A DNA stretch of 64,000 bases, from assembly GCA_022509085.1 (NCBI GenBank), contig JAFLTW010000008.1, positions 1 through 64,000 on the forward strand. The letters run 5' to 3'. The stretch is from Muribaculaceae bacterium (GTDB lineage Bacteria; Bacteroidota; Bacteroidia; Bacteroidales; Muribaculaceae). The notes beneath the pieces are model-generated. The model worked only from the letters and a program-made list of their open reading frames with translations. It was not told the origin of the DNA and did no database searches. Positions 1-8,341 of the stretch are shown here, piece by piece; the stretch's first letter is position 1, and each line of letters starts with the position of its first letter. The position numbers were made by a program, and so were the translations under genes.

Positions 1-17
1 CGATCCTAAACTTATTT

Positions 18-127
<110 letters not shown>

Positions 128-135
128 CAACGAAA

Positions 136-163
136 GGCAGCAGTAATGCTGCCTTTTTTTATC
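136..163 (+). terminator. Intrinsic terminator after 5S rRNA
   Basis: A hairpin GGCAGCA/TGCTGCC with a short loop is followed directly by seven T residues. It lies about ten bases after the 5S rRNA and has the form expected of a Rho-independent terminator for the rRNA operon. Coordinates are good to about three bases. Confidence 0.85.
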
Positions 164-167
164 CGGT

Positions 168-209
168 CGCGAAGTTAAAACTTGCCACGCCGATGTCCGG
201 GTTGGTACC
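168..209 (+). other. 5S rRNA-derived fragment
   Basis: GAAGTTAAAACTTGCCACGC followed by CGATG repeats the interior of the 5S gene (about positions 64-88) with one substitution. After a seven-base interruption GGTAC follows, as in the 5S, and then a run of seven T. It lacks both ends of a 5S rRNA, so it cannot be a functional copy. It looks like a partial duplication left beside the real gene. Confidence 0.7.
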
Positions 210-224
210 TTTTTTTATGCCCAA

Positions 225-258
225 ATTGTAGATTTGCGGTTACAATTTTGTATCTTTG
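225..258 (+). promoter_or_regulatory. Probable promoter of the dut operon
   Basis: TATCTTTG at 251-258 matches the Bacteroidota -7 element TAnnTTTG. The upstream -33 element is weak (ATTG at 225-228, 22 bases away; another TTTG at 233 is too close). The start codon of dut is 30 bases downstream. Confidence 0.5.
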
Positions 259-287
259 CATTCAAATTGTCGTAAGTAACGAAGAAT

Positions 288-734
288 ATGGATAGAGTTG
301 ACGTAAAGGTGATCAACAAAAGTCATCACCCACTTCCTGAATATGAAACTCATGAGGCGGCCGGTATGGACGTGCGCGCATACCTCCCCGATGGCCCAGT
401 CACCCTCAAACCCGGTGAAAGGGCCCTTATTGGCACAGGCCTCTATATGCAGCTTCCCTCGGGTTATGAATGCCAGATACGGCCCCGTTCCGGACTGGCC
501 CTGCGCCATGGCCTGAGCATCGTCAACTCTCCGGGCACAGTCGATGCCGACTACCGCGGCGAAATCGGAATCATTCTGATCAACCTCGGTCAGGAAGACT
601 ATACTGTCAACGACGGCGACCGCATCTGCCAGATGGTGGTGAAGGAATATTCCAAAGTGAAATGGGTACCGACCGACCGTCTCGACCGCACCAAGCGCGA
701 AGACGGCAAATTCGGGCATACGGGTGTGGAATGA
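288..734 (+). CDS. dut: dUTP diphosphatase (dUTPase)
   Basis: The 148-residue protein hydrolyses dUTP to dUMP and pyrophosphate, keeping uracil out of DNA and feeding thymidylate synthesis. All five motifs of the trimeric dUTPase family are visible: AGMDVRA (25-31), PRSGLA (66-71), GTVDADYRGEI (83-93, with the catalytic aspartate), RICQMVV (112-118), and a C-terminal glycine-rich arm ending in KFGHTG (141-146). The usual GGFGSTG of motif 5 is altered to DGKFGHTG, so the arm is slightly divergent. Length is normal for the family. Its stop codon overlaps the start of the next gene in ATGA, which implies translational coupling. The start was chosen as the first ATG after the probable promoter. 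Confidence 0.97.
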   Translation: MDRVDVKVINKSHHPLPEYETHEAAGMDVRAYLPDGPVTLKPGERALIGTGLYMQLPSGYECQIRPRSGLALRHGLSIVNSPGTVDADYRGEIGIILINLGQEDYTVNDGDRICQMVVKEYSKVKWVPTDRLDRTKREDGKFGHTGVE

Positions 735-2581
735 AAGGTCTGCGCAGATTCATATTCCTCCTGCTGGCCGCGCTCCTGGCGCTGCCTGCCCTCCTTTCGG
801 CCTCACGTCCCGACAACGATGCGGCGCGCCGCCGCGCCAAAGCCCGCAACTTCTTCGTGAGAGGCACGCTGAAGGAGGCCGAGGGTAAAATCGACGCCGC
901 CTACGAGTATTACAGGAAGGCCATAAAGGAAGACCCCTCATATATCGACGCCGGCTTCTCTTACGGCATGACACGCATGATGCTGCTCGACGACGTCTTC
1001 TCAGCTCCCTCCGAGATGCAGCGCAACCTCGCCTATATGCGTCCCCTGCTTGAGGAATTTCCCTCAGACGTAATTTCCGGTGAGACATATGCCTATTACG
1101 CCTCCCTGGCCGACACCCTCCCCGAGTCGATACGTATCTATGACATACTGGTGCGCGAGCATCCGGGTCTGTCGCGCCTCTACTTCCCTCGTGCATACTA
1201 CTATGCCCAGATGGGCCGTATGGACAGCGCCGTGCTCGCTATCCGCGAGTTTGAGCGCCTTGAGGGAGCCTCATCCGAAACCACCATACGCAAGGTGTCG
1301 TTTATCCTCGCCGAGGGCGACACGCTCCGCGCTCTTCAGGAGGCCGGCTCCTATGCAGCCGCAAACCCCGGAAAACCCTCCCCGATTCTCGACAAAGCCA
1401 TGGTCTATAAGGCCCTTGACCGTCCCGACTCCGCGATATTCTTCCTCGAGGAGGGCCTGAAGGAGTTTCCCAACAACGGAGACATGAAGTTCGACCTCGC
1501 CCTGATGTATGTGGAGAAGGGCGATACGGCCAACTTCCACCGCTACGTTGCCGACGCCTTCAAGACCGGCGATTTCGAATACGAGGAGAAAATGGAGATG
1601 CTCAACATCTACCTGCGCAATATCCCCTTCAACGCCGATAAAAAGAAATATGCCGAGAGCGACGCTCTCTTCAAGTACGCTTACGGCCAATATCCCAAAG
1701 ACGCCGCTTTCCTCGACACGTATTCGCGCTACGAAATGGTGAAAGGCGACTTCGACGCGGCTCTTAATAGGGTGGAGAAAGCCTATGAGCTCGACCCCGA
1801 AGACCCCGTGCTGCTCGGTAGGCTTATATCCTTCAGTGTGTTGGCCAACCGTCCCGAGGTAGGGATGAAGGCCTATGAGGAATATGGTGACCAGGATGAG
1901 AAGCTGGAGATAAACCTGGGCCTTACCTATGCCACAGCCGCCGAGACGGCAAAGGAATACGACAAGGCCGTCGTCGTGCTCGACTCCATGGCCCGGAGGG
2001 TGAGCCCGTCGGTTTCGCTCCTGGTTCCACTCGACTCCATGGAGGCCGACTCGCTGCGCGGTGCCCTCAGCTCCTATGAACTCTCCACACTGACAAGCCT
2101 CTACGAAGTGGCAGGCGACCTCTTCTCGAAAGCAAAAGATTTCGAAAAGGCCATGATAGGCTATGAAAACTCCCTGCTTATCGACCCCGACAATGCCTCG
2201 AGCCTCAACAACTACGCCTACTTCCTCATAGACAAGGTAAAGGTGGCTCCCGGTTCCGAACAGTTTGCCCGCGCCAAGGAGATGAGCCGGAAGTCGATAG
2301 ATGCTACCGCCGACTCTCCGCAGGGAACGTATTACGACACATTCGCCTGGATCCTCTTCAAGGAGGGCAACTATGCCGACGCTCTGGTATATCAGGAGGA
2401 GGCCATGGACCTTGAAAAGGAAAACCTTGCCGCCGAGATGCTCTCCCACTACGGCGACATCCTCTTCATGAACGGCAGGGAGGAGGAGGCTGTGGAGCAG
2501 TGGAAGAAGGCACTTGAGCAAACACCAGATGACACTATCCTTAAAAAGAAAATAGAAAACAGGAAATACCTCGATGAATAA
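731..2581 (+). CDS. TPR-repeat exported protein
   Basis: The reading frame is open from 470, but its upstream part is the out-of-frame dut gene; ATG at 731 gives 616 residues and a clean signal peptide (hydrophobic LLAALLALPALLSA at about 11-24). The rest is a solenoid of tetratricopeptide units, seen in A/G/Y/A/P spacings such as GKIDAAYEYYRKAIKEDPSY and KAMIGYENSLLIDPDNA. TPR proteins are protein-protein scaffolds; no enzymatic motif is visible. It overlaps dut by four bases and precedes a DUF4292 gene and an EnvC-like gene, an order that recurs in Bacteroidales as far as I recall. A role in the cell envelope is inference. Confidence 0.88.
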   Translation: MKGLRRFIFLLLAALLALPALLSASRPDNDAARRRAKARNFFVRGTLKEAEGKIDAAYEYYRKAIKEDPSYIDAGFSYGMTRMMLLDDVFSAPSEMQRNLAYMRPLLEEFPSDVISGETYAYYASLADTLPESIRIYDILVREHPGLSRLYFPRAYYYAQMGRMDSAVLAIREFERLEGASSETTIRKVSFILAEGDTLRALQEAGSYAAANPGKPSPILDKAMVYKALDRPDSAIFFLEEGLKEFPNNGDMKFDLALMYVEKGDTANFHRYVADAFKTGDFEYEEKMEMLNIYLRNIPFNADKKKYAESDALFKYAYGQYPKDAAFLDTYSRYEMVKGDFDAALNRVEKAYELDPEDPVLLGRLISFSVLANRPEVGMKAYEEYGDQDEKLEINLGLTYATAAETAKEYDKAVVVLDSMARRVSPSVSLLVPLDSMEADSLRGALSSYELSTLTSLYEVAGDLFSKAKDFEKAMIGYENSLLIDPDNASSLNNYAYFLIDKVKVAPGSEQFARAKEMSRKSIDATADSPQGTYYDTFAWILFKEGNYADALVYQEEAMDLEKENLAAEMLSHYGDILFMNGREEEAVEQWKKALEQTPDDTILKKKIENRKYLDE

Positions 2582-2605
2582 TCCGGGGTATTCGACAGTT
2601 AGAAG

Positions 2606-3418
2606 ATGACATATATGAATAAGAAGATATTAGCTGCCATGGCGCTGGTGCTTACACTCATTGCCTGGCACATCCCGGCGGTCAGGGCCCAGGGCAGCGA
2701 GGCTCCGCTCCCCATAGCCGGAGCACAGAAGCAGACGGTGGTAGACTCCATCACCGCCGGATATTACGACTGGCAGAGCATCTCGCTCTCAGGCAAACTC
2801 TCCAGCTCTATGCTCCCGCTCTCTCCGTCGGTGAAAATCTACATGGAGCGCGACTCTCTCATCGTGATGTCGGTGTCCGTGCCCCTCATGGGCGAGGCGA
2901 TGAGAATGGAGGTAGACCCGCGCCAGGCATTGGTTGTGAGCCATCTCAACAACAGTTACATCACCCTCGATATGGATCAGTTGGAGACGCTATGCCCGGG
3001 CGGATTGCGGGCGATGCAAAACCTCCTGCTGGGTCGCGTCAACATCCTTGGTGCCGGCGAGCTCACCTCCGCCAACATGGACCTGGTGGAGATCTACGAC
3101 TCCAACCCCGACACGTGGGTGGTGCTCCCGGTACAAGACCTCGAGAACGCCCCTTATGTGTATCTCTACACTGTAGGGCGCACCGACTGGCTTCTCGACC
3201 GCTTCATGGTGATGACCGCCGATGGCTCCGGAGAGGTGAACTGCACCTATAGTTGGTCGCCGAAAAACCTCACCCTCGACTTCACAGCCGAGATGGGCGG
3301 AAATCCCATGGGAGCCACGCTCAAGCTCAACAACCCCGACAGCAAACCCAAACCAATATCCCGCTTCAAGCTCAACTCCGGTTATCGGCAAACCGACCTC
3401 CGGGGGCTCCTTAAATAA
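2606..3418 (+). CDS. DUF4292-type periplasmic protein
   Basis: The product is 270 residues, with an N-terminal hydrophobic segment (ILAAMALVLTLIAWHIPAVRA) typical of an export signal. The body reads as antiparallel beta strands, with phrases such as SLSGKLSSSMLPLSPSVKIYMERD and MRMEVDPRQALVVSHLNN, which resemble the LolA/LolB-like fold predicted for DUF4292. Function is not established. It lies 24 bases after the TPR gene and 21 bases before the EnvC-like gene, so it is probably co-transcribed. A second in-frame ATG at 2615 (MNKK) is an equally good start. If the LolB resemblance is real, lipid or lipoprotein handling would be the natural guess, but that is inference. Confidence 0.78.
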   Translation: MTYMNKKILAAMALVLTLIAWHIPAVRAQGSEAPLPIAGAQKQTVVDSITAGYYDWQSISLSGKLSSSMLPLSPSVKIYMERDSLIVMSVSVPLMGEAMRMEVDPRQALVVSHLNNSYITLDMDQLETLCPGGLRAMQNLLLGRVNILGAGELTSANMDLVEIYDSNPDTWVVLPVQDLENAPYVYLYTVGRTDWLLDRFMVMTADGSGEVNCTYSWSPKNLTLDFTAEMGGNPMGATLKLNNPDSKPKPISRFKLNSGYRQTDLRGLLK

Positions 3419-3439
3419 CCACCTCATTCTGCCCAGCCC

Positions 3440-4939
3440 ATGCGAAGCCGTAAGATTTCTACCCTCGCCGCCGCATTCCTGACCCTCTGCACCATATTCT
3501 GCATGGCGCAGACGCAGAGCGTGCAGGAGATCGAAAAGCAGAAACAGGCCGCCGACCGGGAGATACGCGAAACGAAGGCCGAGCTCACCGCCAACGAGAA
3601 GAAGGTGAACCAGACCCTGGCCTCGCTGCGCCAGATTGAGCAGGACATCTCCGCCTCGCAGACGGAGATTGCCACCGTGCAGGGGCAGATTGACCGCCTC
3701 AACAAAGAGATCTCCACCCTCGAGGGGAGCATCTCTACGGGCGAGAAGGAGCTTGAGGGGCTTCGGGCCGAATATCTCAAGGCCGTAAAGAAGATGCGTG
3801 TGGCCCGCAAGAAAAACTCTGACCTCGCGTTCATCTTCGCGTCCAAGAGTTTCAACGAGGCCCAGCGCCGCATGCGCTACATGAAGGAATTTTCCGAATG
3901 GAAAGACCGCCGCAGCGGGGAGATCACCGAGAAGGTAAACACCCTTCGCCGCCAGCGCGAGCAGCTGGCCCAGGCGCGGAGCGACGCCTCTGTGGCCCTC
4001 TCGCGCCAGCAGGCAGCCCGCGAGAAACTGACAAGGCAGAAGGGTGAGCAGGAGACCGTGGTGGCCCAGCTAAAGGCCAACAGCGAAACCCTCAAAGGAA
4101 AGCTCGCCAGGCGTCAGGCCGAGGCCCGCAAACTCAGCAACCAGATTTCGGCCCTCATCGCCGAGCAGAAAGCCAAGGAGGAGGCGCAGAGGAAAGCCAG
4201 GGAGGCTCAGGAGGCCGAGGCGCGCCGGAAGGCTGCCGAGGAAAAACGCCTCGCGGAAGAGAAGGCCGCTGCCGAGAAACAGGCCGCCGAAGAGAAAGCC
4301 GTGGCCGAGGCCAAGCCCAAGAAAGAGGCCAAGAAGGAGACTGCCAAAAAAGATACGAAAAAAGACACAAAGAAAGATACGAAGAAAGAGGCCAAGAAAG
4401 AAGCTCCCAAGCAGGAGACGAAAGGCGAATATGCCGAGGCTCGCAAACGCAACCCGCGGGGTTCGTCGGCCCCTGCCGAAAAATCCCAACCCGCCGTGGC
4501 CTCCACTGAGTCCGGTTTCGGCGGTATGAAGGGCGCATTGCCCAAGCCCGTGAGCGGTTCGTTCCGCATCGTCTCGGCCTTCGGCGTTCACCCCATCTCT
4601 CCCGAGCTCCCCGACATCATGGACGAAAACCTCGGTATCGACGCCCATGTGGCCAACGGTGCCGCAGCCTGCGCCGTCTACGACGGCGAGGTGATCAAGG
4701 TCTACGACCGCACCAACACCCCGGGCTTCAGAAACATCGTGGTGGTGAAGCATGGCGACTATATCACGGTCTACGCCAACCTCGAGTCGCTCAGTGTCCA
4801 CACGGGGCAGACGGTAAAGCAGGGTCAGAAGCTTGGGGCCGTAGGAGCCGACTTCGACGAACCTTCCAAAGGGTTGATCCACTTCGAGGTGTGGAAAAAC
4901 CAGACCCATCTCGACCCCGCAGCCTGGATTAAAATCTAA
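3440..4939 (+). CDS. EnvC-like coiled-coil protein with degenerate M23 domain
   Basis: The 499-residue protein has a signal peptide (ends near CMAQTQS), a long coiled coil (about 25-260), an Ala/Lys/Glu-rich linker (about 260-340) with repeated KKDTK, and a C-terminal LytM/M23 domain (about 370-499). In active M23 peptidases zinc is held by HxxxD, a histidine in YAHL, and HxHFE. Here the first site reads NLGID, the second YANL and the third LIHFE, so three of the usual histidines are replaced. This is the pattern of EnvC/NlpD-type activators, which switch on peptidoglycan amidases rather than cut themselves. A role in septal or envelope amidase control is therefore likely. The gene is tandem with the TPR and DUF4292 genes. 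Confidence 0.88.
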   Translation: MRSRKISTLAAAFLTLCTIFCMAQTQSVQEIEKQKQAADREIRETKAELTANEKKVNQTLASLRQIEQDISASQTEIATVQGQIDRLNKEISTLEGSISTGEKELEGLRAEYLKAVKKMRVARKKNSDLAFIFASKSFNEAQRRMRYMKEFSEWKDRRSGEITEKVNTLRRQREQLAQARSDASVALSRQQAAREKLTRQKGEQETVVAQLKANSETLKGKLARRQAEARKLSNQISALIAEQKAKEEAQRKAREAQEAEARRKAAEEKRLAEEKAAAEKQAAEEKAVAEAKPKKEAKKETAKKDTKKDTKKDTKKEAKKEAPKQETKGEYAEARKRNPRGSSAPAEKSQPAVASTESGFGGMKGALPKPVSGSFRIVSAFGVHPISPELPDIMDENLGIDAHVANGAAACAVYDGEVIKVYDRTNTPGFRNIVVVKHGDYITVYANLESLSVHTGQTVKQGQKLGAVGADFDEPSKGLIHFEVWKNQTHLDPAAWIKI

Positions 4940-4947
4940 CTCTGACA

Positions 4948-5949
4948 ATGACCTGGGAGATAAGTCCATACACCTCCGAGCAGAGAGAGACCTGGAACGC
5001 TTTCGTGGCTGCAGGCCGCGCCTCGTCGTTTCTCTTCGACCGCCGATATATGGACTATCACGCCCCCCGTTTCCGCGACGGCTCCCTCATGGCCCGGCGT
5101 GACGGCAAACTGATGGCCGTGCTTCCGGCCAACATCACGGGCTCCACTCTCCACTCACATCAGGGGCTCACATACGGCGGATGGGTGCTCGCCCCCCGGG
5201 GACTCGACACCACCGAAGTGTTCCACCTCTGGCACCGTTGGATCGAATACTGCCGCGAGGCTGGGATAACGGAGATCGACTACAAACCGCTCCCTACCAT
5301 ATACTCCCCGATGCCCTCGCAGGAAGACCGCTATCTGCTTGCCCTCTCGGGAGCCACGATGAGCGCCTGCAACATCGCTTCCGCGCTCAACCTCACCTGC
5401 AAACCCGGACTCAACACCTTGCAGAGGCGCCACCTTAGGCATACTCCCGCCGACTACCGCCATATGGCCTTTTCCGGAAATTGCCCGGAGGCTGTCGACG
5501 CCTTCCATCGTATGCTCACCGCCTGCCTCGCCGAGCGCCACGATGCCCGGCCTGTGCATAGCGCCGACGAACTCGCACGCCTGATGGAGGAATTCCCGGA
5601 AAACATCGTGTTGTGGCTGGCATATGTCGGTGGCAGGCCGGCCGGTGCCGTCTGCGTATACCTCAATCCCGGGTGCGTGCATTGCCAGTATATCGCCACT
5701 ACCCCAGCCGGACGCGACAGCAACATCCTCACGCCGCTCTTCTGCGACATGATGGCCTATTATAAAAGCAAGGGGTATATTTATTTCGACTTCGGCACCT
5801 CCAACGAGGATGGCGGTCGCCTGCTCAACGCCGGGCTCAACCGGCAGAAGACCTCCTACGGAGCGAGCGGCGTGGCCTACGAGCGCTGGACCATCAACGT
5901 ATCTTCCGCCTTAGAGTCACTGCCGACCTCACTATGGCCAGCACCGTGA
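4948..5949 (+). CDS. GNAT/FemAB-like acyltransferase
   Basis: The 333-residue protein starts eight bases after the previous stop. It shows a two-lobed GNAT arrangement like FemAB or BioF2-type acetyltransferases: an N-terminal lobe (RASSFLFDRRYMDYHAPRF, then LMAVLPANITGSTLHSHQGL), and a C-terminal lobe with GGRPAGAVCVY and the strand pattern YIYFDFGTSNEDGG. Such proteins transfer acyl or aminoacyl groups to sugars or peptidoglycan precursors. The substrate cannot be told from sequence. Its 3' end overlaps the convergent flippase gene by 56 bases. Placement next to envelope and glycan genes suggests surface modification, which is inference. Confidence 0.75.
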   Translation: MTWEISPYTSEQRETWNAFVAAGRASSFLFDRRYMDYHAPRFRDGSLMARRDGKLMAVLPANITGSTLHSHQGLTYGGWVLAPRGLDTTEVFHLWHRWIEYCREAGITEIDYKPLPTIYSPMPSQEDRYLLALSGATMSACNIASALNLTCKPGLNTLQRRHLRHTPADYRHMAFSGNCPEAVDAFHRMLTACLAERHDARPVHSADELARLMEEFPENIVLWLAYVGGRPAGAVCVYLNPGCVHCQYIATTPAGRDSNILTPLFCDMMAYYKSKGYIYFDFGTSNEDGGRLLNAGLNRQKTSYGASGVAYERWTINVSSALESLPTSLWPAP

Positions 5950-7339
5950 TGCCCCCCATCAGGCCGTAGGCCAGTGCGTCGTTTTCGAAGAAGGAGCTCA
6001 GGAAGCAGCCGGCGGCAAGGGCAACGGCGATAAGGCCCTCCCTTACGGCCTCCGCGGAGAAGGAGTAGGCGTAGAGGCGCGAATTCACTACATAATACAC
6101 AATGAAGCAGAGGGTACAGTCGACGATAAGGCTGTAGCCCAGCCCTATGAGTCCGAAGAAGTAGTAGCCCAGGCAGCTCAGCACCAGAAACATCACGTTG
6201 CCGTAGACCCCCTCGAGCCAGAAGAAGAGCCGGCGGTTGTCTTTGGCGAAGGCTATGTAGCCGAGCGGAAACATCAGGGCCTTGATCATCACCCCCGCGC
6301 CGAGCCAGCGCATCAACGGCAAGATGGGCAGAAACTCGTCGGTGAGCAGTATGGAGATCACCAGTGGGGAGGTAAGGATAAGCAGACAGATCAGCGGACA
6401 CGCTATGAGCGACACGATCTCCATCTGCCGGTTTACGATGGTGCGCACCTTGCCGTTGTCGCCCGCGGCCTCCGAGAGTCGCGGGAAGAAGTCGAGCATC
6501 ATGGCGGTGAAGACCACCCCCGAATACTGGTTGGTCACTGAGTTGGCCGCCTGGAAGAGACCTACGTTTTCCAACGCGCCGAAGGTGCGTATGAAGAGGT
6601 TTACCAGATAGTTGCAGCCCGTGCCGATGGCGTCTGAGGCCACCAGCACTATCCCCATCAGCATCAGTTTGCGCACCATGGGGGAGTGGAGTGCGCGGTC
6701 AAACTTCACCTTCGGTGTCTTCACGGCTTTCCTCACTCCAATCCAGGCCGCCAGAAGGGTCGAGAACGCCAGGATTACCATCGCCGGCACGATACCCTTG
6801 TTGCCCATGAAGTAGTATAACGGTACGCCCACGAGCAGTCCCACGAGTGAACCCGTGATGGTGGTTGCCGACACCAGTTTCACGTTATGTAGCCCCTGGA
6901 GCACGCTGAGGAATCCCTGGCCTGCGATGCCGAAGAAGACCATCGCTCCCAGGAGCATGAACTGCCACGTGTAGTCGTAGTTGCCGAAGGTGAGGTGGCT
7001 CAGCGGCATAGAGAACACCACGCAGATCAGGGCGCCGAGCAGCGAGGTGAAGAGGAGCATGCGCCGGGCCACGGCCAGCAGATGGCCGAAGCTGTCGTCT
7101 TCCTTGCGCGCGGCTACCTCCTTCACGATGCCGAGGTTGAGCCCCATGCCGGCAAGTTGCTGGATGGTCTGCCCTGAGGTGTTGAAGAGCGACGAGATAC
7201 CCATGCCTGTGGGTCCGAGAAACATGGCCACAAACTTGCCGCGGATAAGGTTGATGCCTATCTGAAACACCTGTACGCCCCCGAATATGGAGGTGCCTTT
7301 CAGGATGCTGCGGTAGGTGTTCTTGTTGTCGGTCGCCAT
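5894..7339 (-). CDS. Wzx-like polysaccharide flippase
   Basis: The 481-residue protein is hydrophobic throughout, with about 12-14 predicted membrane helices. It has the opening typical of the MOP superfamily (GTSIFGGVQVFQIGINLIRGKFVAMFLGPTG), where flippases move undecaprenyl-linked oligosaccharides across the inner membrane. It is the last gene of a five-gene minus-strand operon of glycosyltransferases, and lies 14 bases after the preceding gene. The start ATG at 7339 gives the usual family length. The glycan carried is unknown. The symbol wzx is not assigned because the substrate is not known. Confidence 0.85.
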   Translation of the reverse strand: MATDNKNTYRSILKGTSIFGGVQVFQIGINLIRGKFVAMFLGPTGMGISSLFNTSGQTIQQLAGMGLNLGIVKEVAARKEDDSFGHLLAVARRMLLFTSLLGALICVVFSMPLSHLTFGNYDYTWQFMLLGAMVFFGIAGQGFLSVLQGLHNVKLVSATTITGSLVGLLVGVPLYYFMGNKGIVPAMVILAFSTLLAAWIGVRKAVKTPKVKFDRALHSPMVRKLMLMGIVLVASDAIGTGCNYLVNLFIRTFGALENVGLFQAANSVTNQYSGVVFTAMMLDFFPRLSEAAGDNGKVRTIVNRQMEIVSLIACPLICLLILTSPLVISILLTDEFLPILPLMRWLGAGVMIKALMFPLGYIAFAKDNRRLFFWLEGVYGNVMFLVLSCLGYYFFGLIGLGYSLIVDCTLCFIVYYVVNSRLYAYSFSAEAVREGLIAVALAAGCFLSSFFENDALAYGLMGGITVLAIVRSAVTLRRKIR

Positions 7340-7353
7340 GGGAAGATGTTATG

Positions 7354-8337
7354 TTATTTGGCTTTCCGGAGCCGGAGCAGTCTTATTGCCACAGGATATC
7401 CGGCCTTCATCAGCAGTCGGTAGCGCGGCGATACGATACCCTTTACGGCCCGGAGGTCGAGTGCCTCGAATGCCTTGCGTGTAAGGTCGTGGCTTGCTGG
7501 AGGCAGGGTAGGGTAGCGGTTGAGGAAGCGCATGAATTCGATCACATGGTGGAAGAGCTGGCGTTGCGAGAGGCGGTAGGCCTCCGAGTCGGCGCCAAAC
7601 CGGTGCCGGCAAAACTCCACCAGATCCATGTCGGCGTCGAGCAATTCGAAACGGCGCGGCGAGATGTGACGGCTTACGGAGTCGCTTACCTCCCGGTAGA
7701 AGTAATTCGCCTTGCAGAAGGTCACGCTCTCCGCCATCAATATGTCGAGTCGGGTGAGGTTTTCATTGTCGAATATGCCGCGAGGTTTGCGTTCGGCAAA
7801 CTCGGCGTCGAATGCCTCGAGCGATGCGAGGGCCAGCAGGCGCGCGGTGGCTCCCACACCCGATACTCTCCAGCGGTCGAGGGTCAGCGGGAACATTCCG
7901 GCGCCCGGGAGGCATTCCCCGTAGTATTTCTCCTCCATGCTGAGCAGGGGTTCGGGATCGCGTCCTTCCCGGAGGCTCAACATATCGGCATAGGCTATGT
8001 CGGCGCCTGTAGTGAGCAGTGCCCTCTCGAGGGTGGCGAGATAGTCGGGGGCCACCATGTCGTCGGCGTCGATGTTTACGATATACTCACCCTCTGCCTC
8101 GCGCATTGCGATGGCCCGCGGCAGGTAGCAGCTGCCGGAATTTTCCGGCAGGTAGCGGGGTTTGATGCGCCGGTCGGCTTCGACAGCCTCCGCAATGATG
8201 CTGAAGGTGGCGTCGGTGGAGCCGTCGTCTACTATCCGCAGTTCCCAGTCGGTGTGCGACTGGGCGCGCAGCGAGTCGAGCATCTGCGGCAGATACGCTG
8301 CGGCATTGTAGGCTGGGGTCACTATCGAGAATCTCAT
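7354..8337 (-). CDS. Family 2 glycosyltransferase
   Basis: This is a GT-A fold transferase of 327 residues. The N-terminal motif FSIVTPAYNAAAYLPQMLDSL, the nucleotide-binding DDGSTD (about 37-42), and the metal-binding NIDADD (about 92-97) mark family 2. These enzymes add a sugar from a nucleotide donor to a lipid-linked acceptor at the cytoplasmic face. Donor and linkage cannot be read from sequence. It lies four bases from the next upstream gene in the operon. Confidence 0.9.
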   Translation of the reverse strand: MRFSIVTPAYNAAAYLPQMLDSLRAQSHTDWELRIVDDGSTDATFSIIAEAVEADRRIKPRYLPENSGSCYLPRAIAMREAEGEYIVNIDADDMVAPDYLATLERALLTTGADIAYADMLSLREGRDPEPLLSMEEKYYGECLPGAGMFPLTLDRWRVSGVGATARLLALASLEAFDAEFAERKPRGIFDNENLTRLDILMAESVTFCKANYFYREVSDSVSRHISPRRFELLDADMDLVEFCRHRFGADSEAYRLSQRQLFHHVIEFMRFLNRYPTLPPASHDLTRKAFEALDLRAVKGIVSPRYRLLMKAGYPVAIRLLRLRKAK

Positions 8338-8341
8338 TCCT

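Noticed and set aside
470..730. Upstream extension of the TPR protein frame
   Set aside because: The first 87 residues are dut read in another frame; the ATG at 731 gives a signal peptide and the ATGA overlap with dut.
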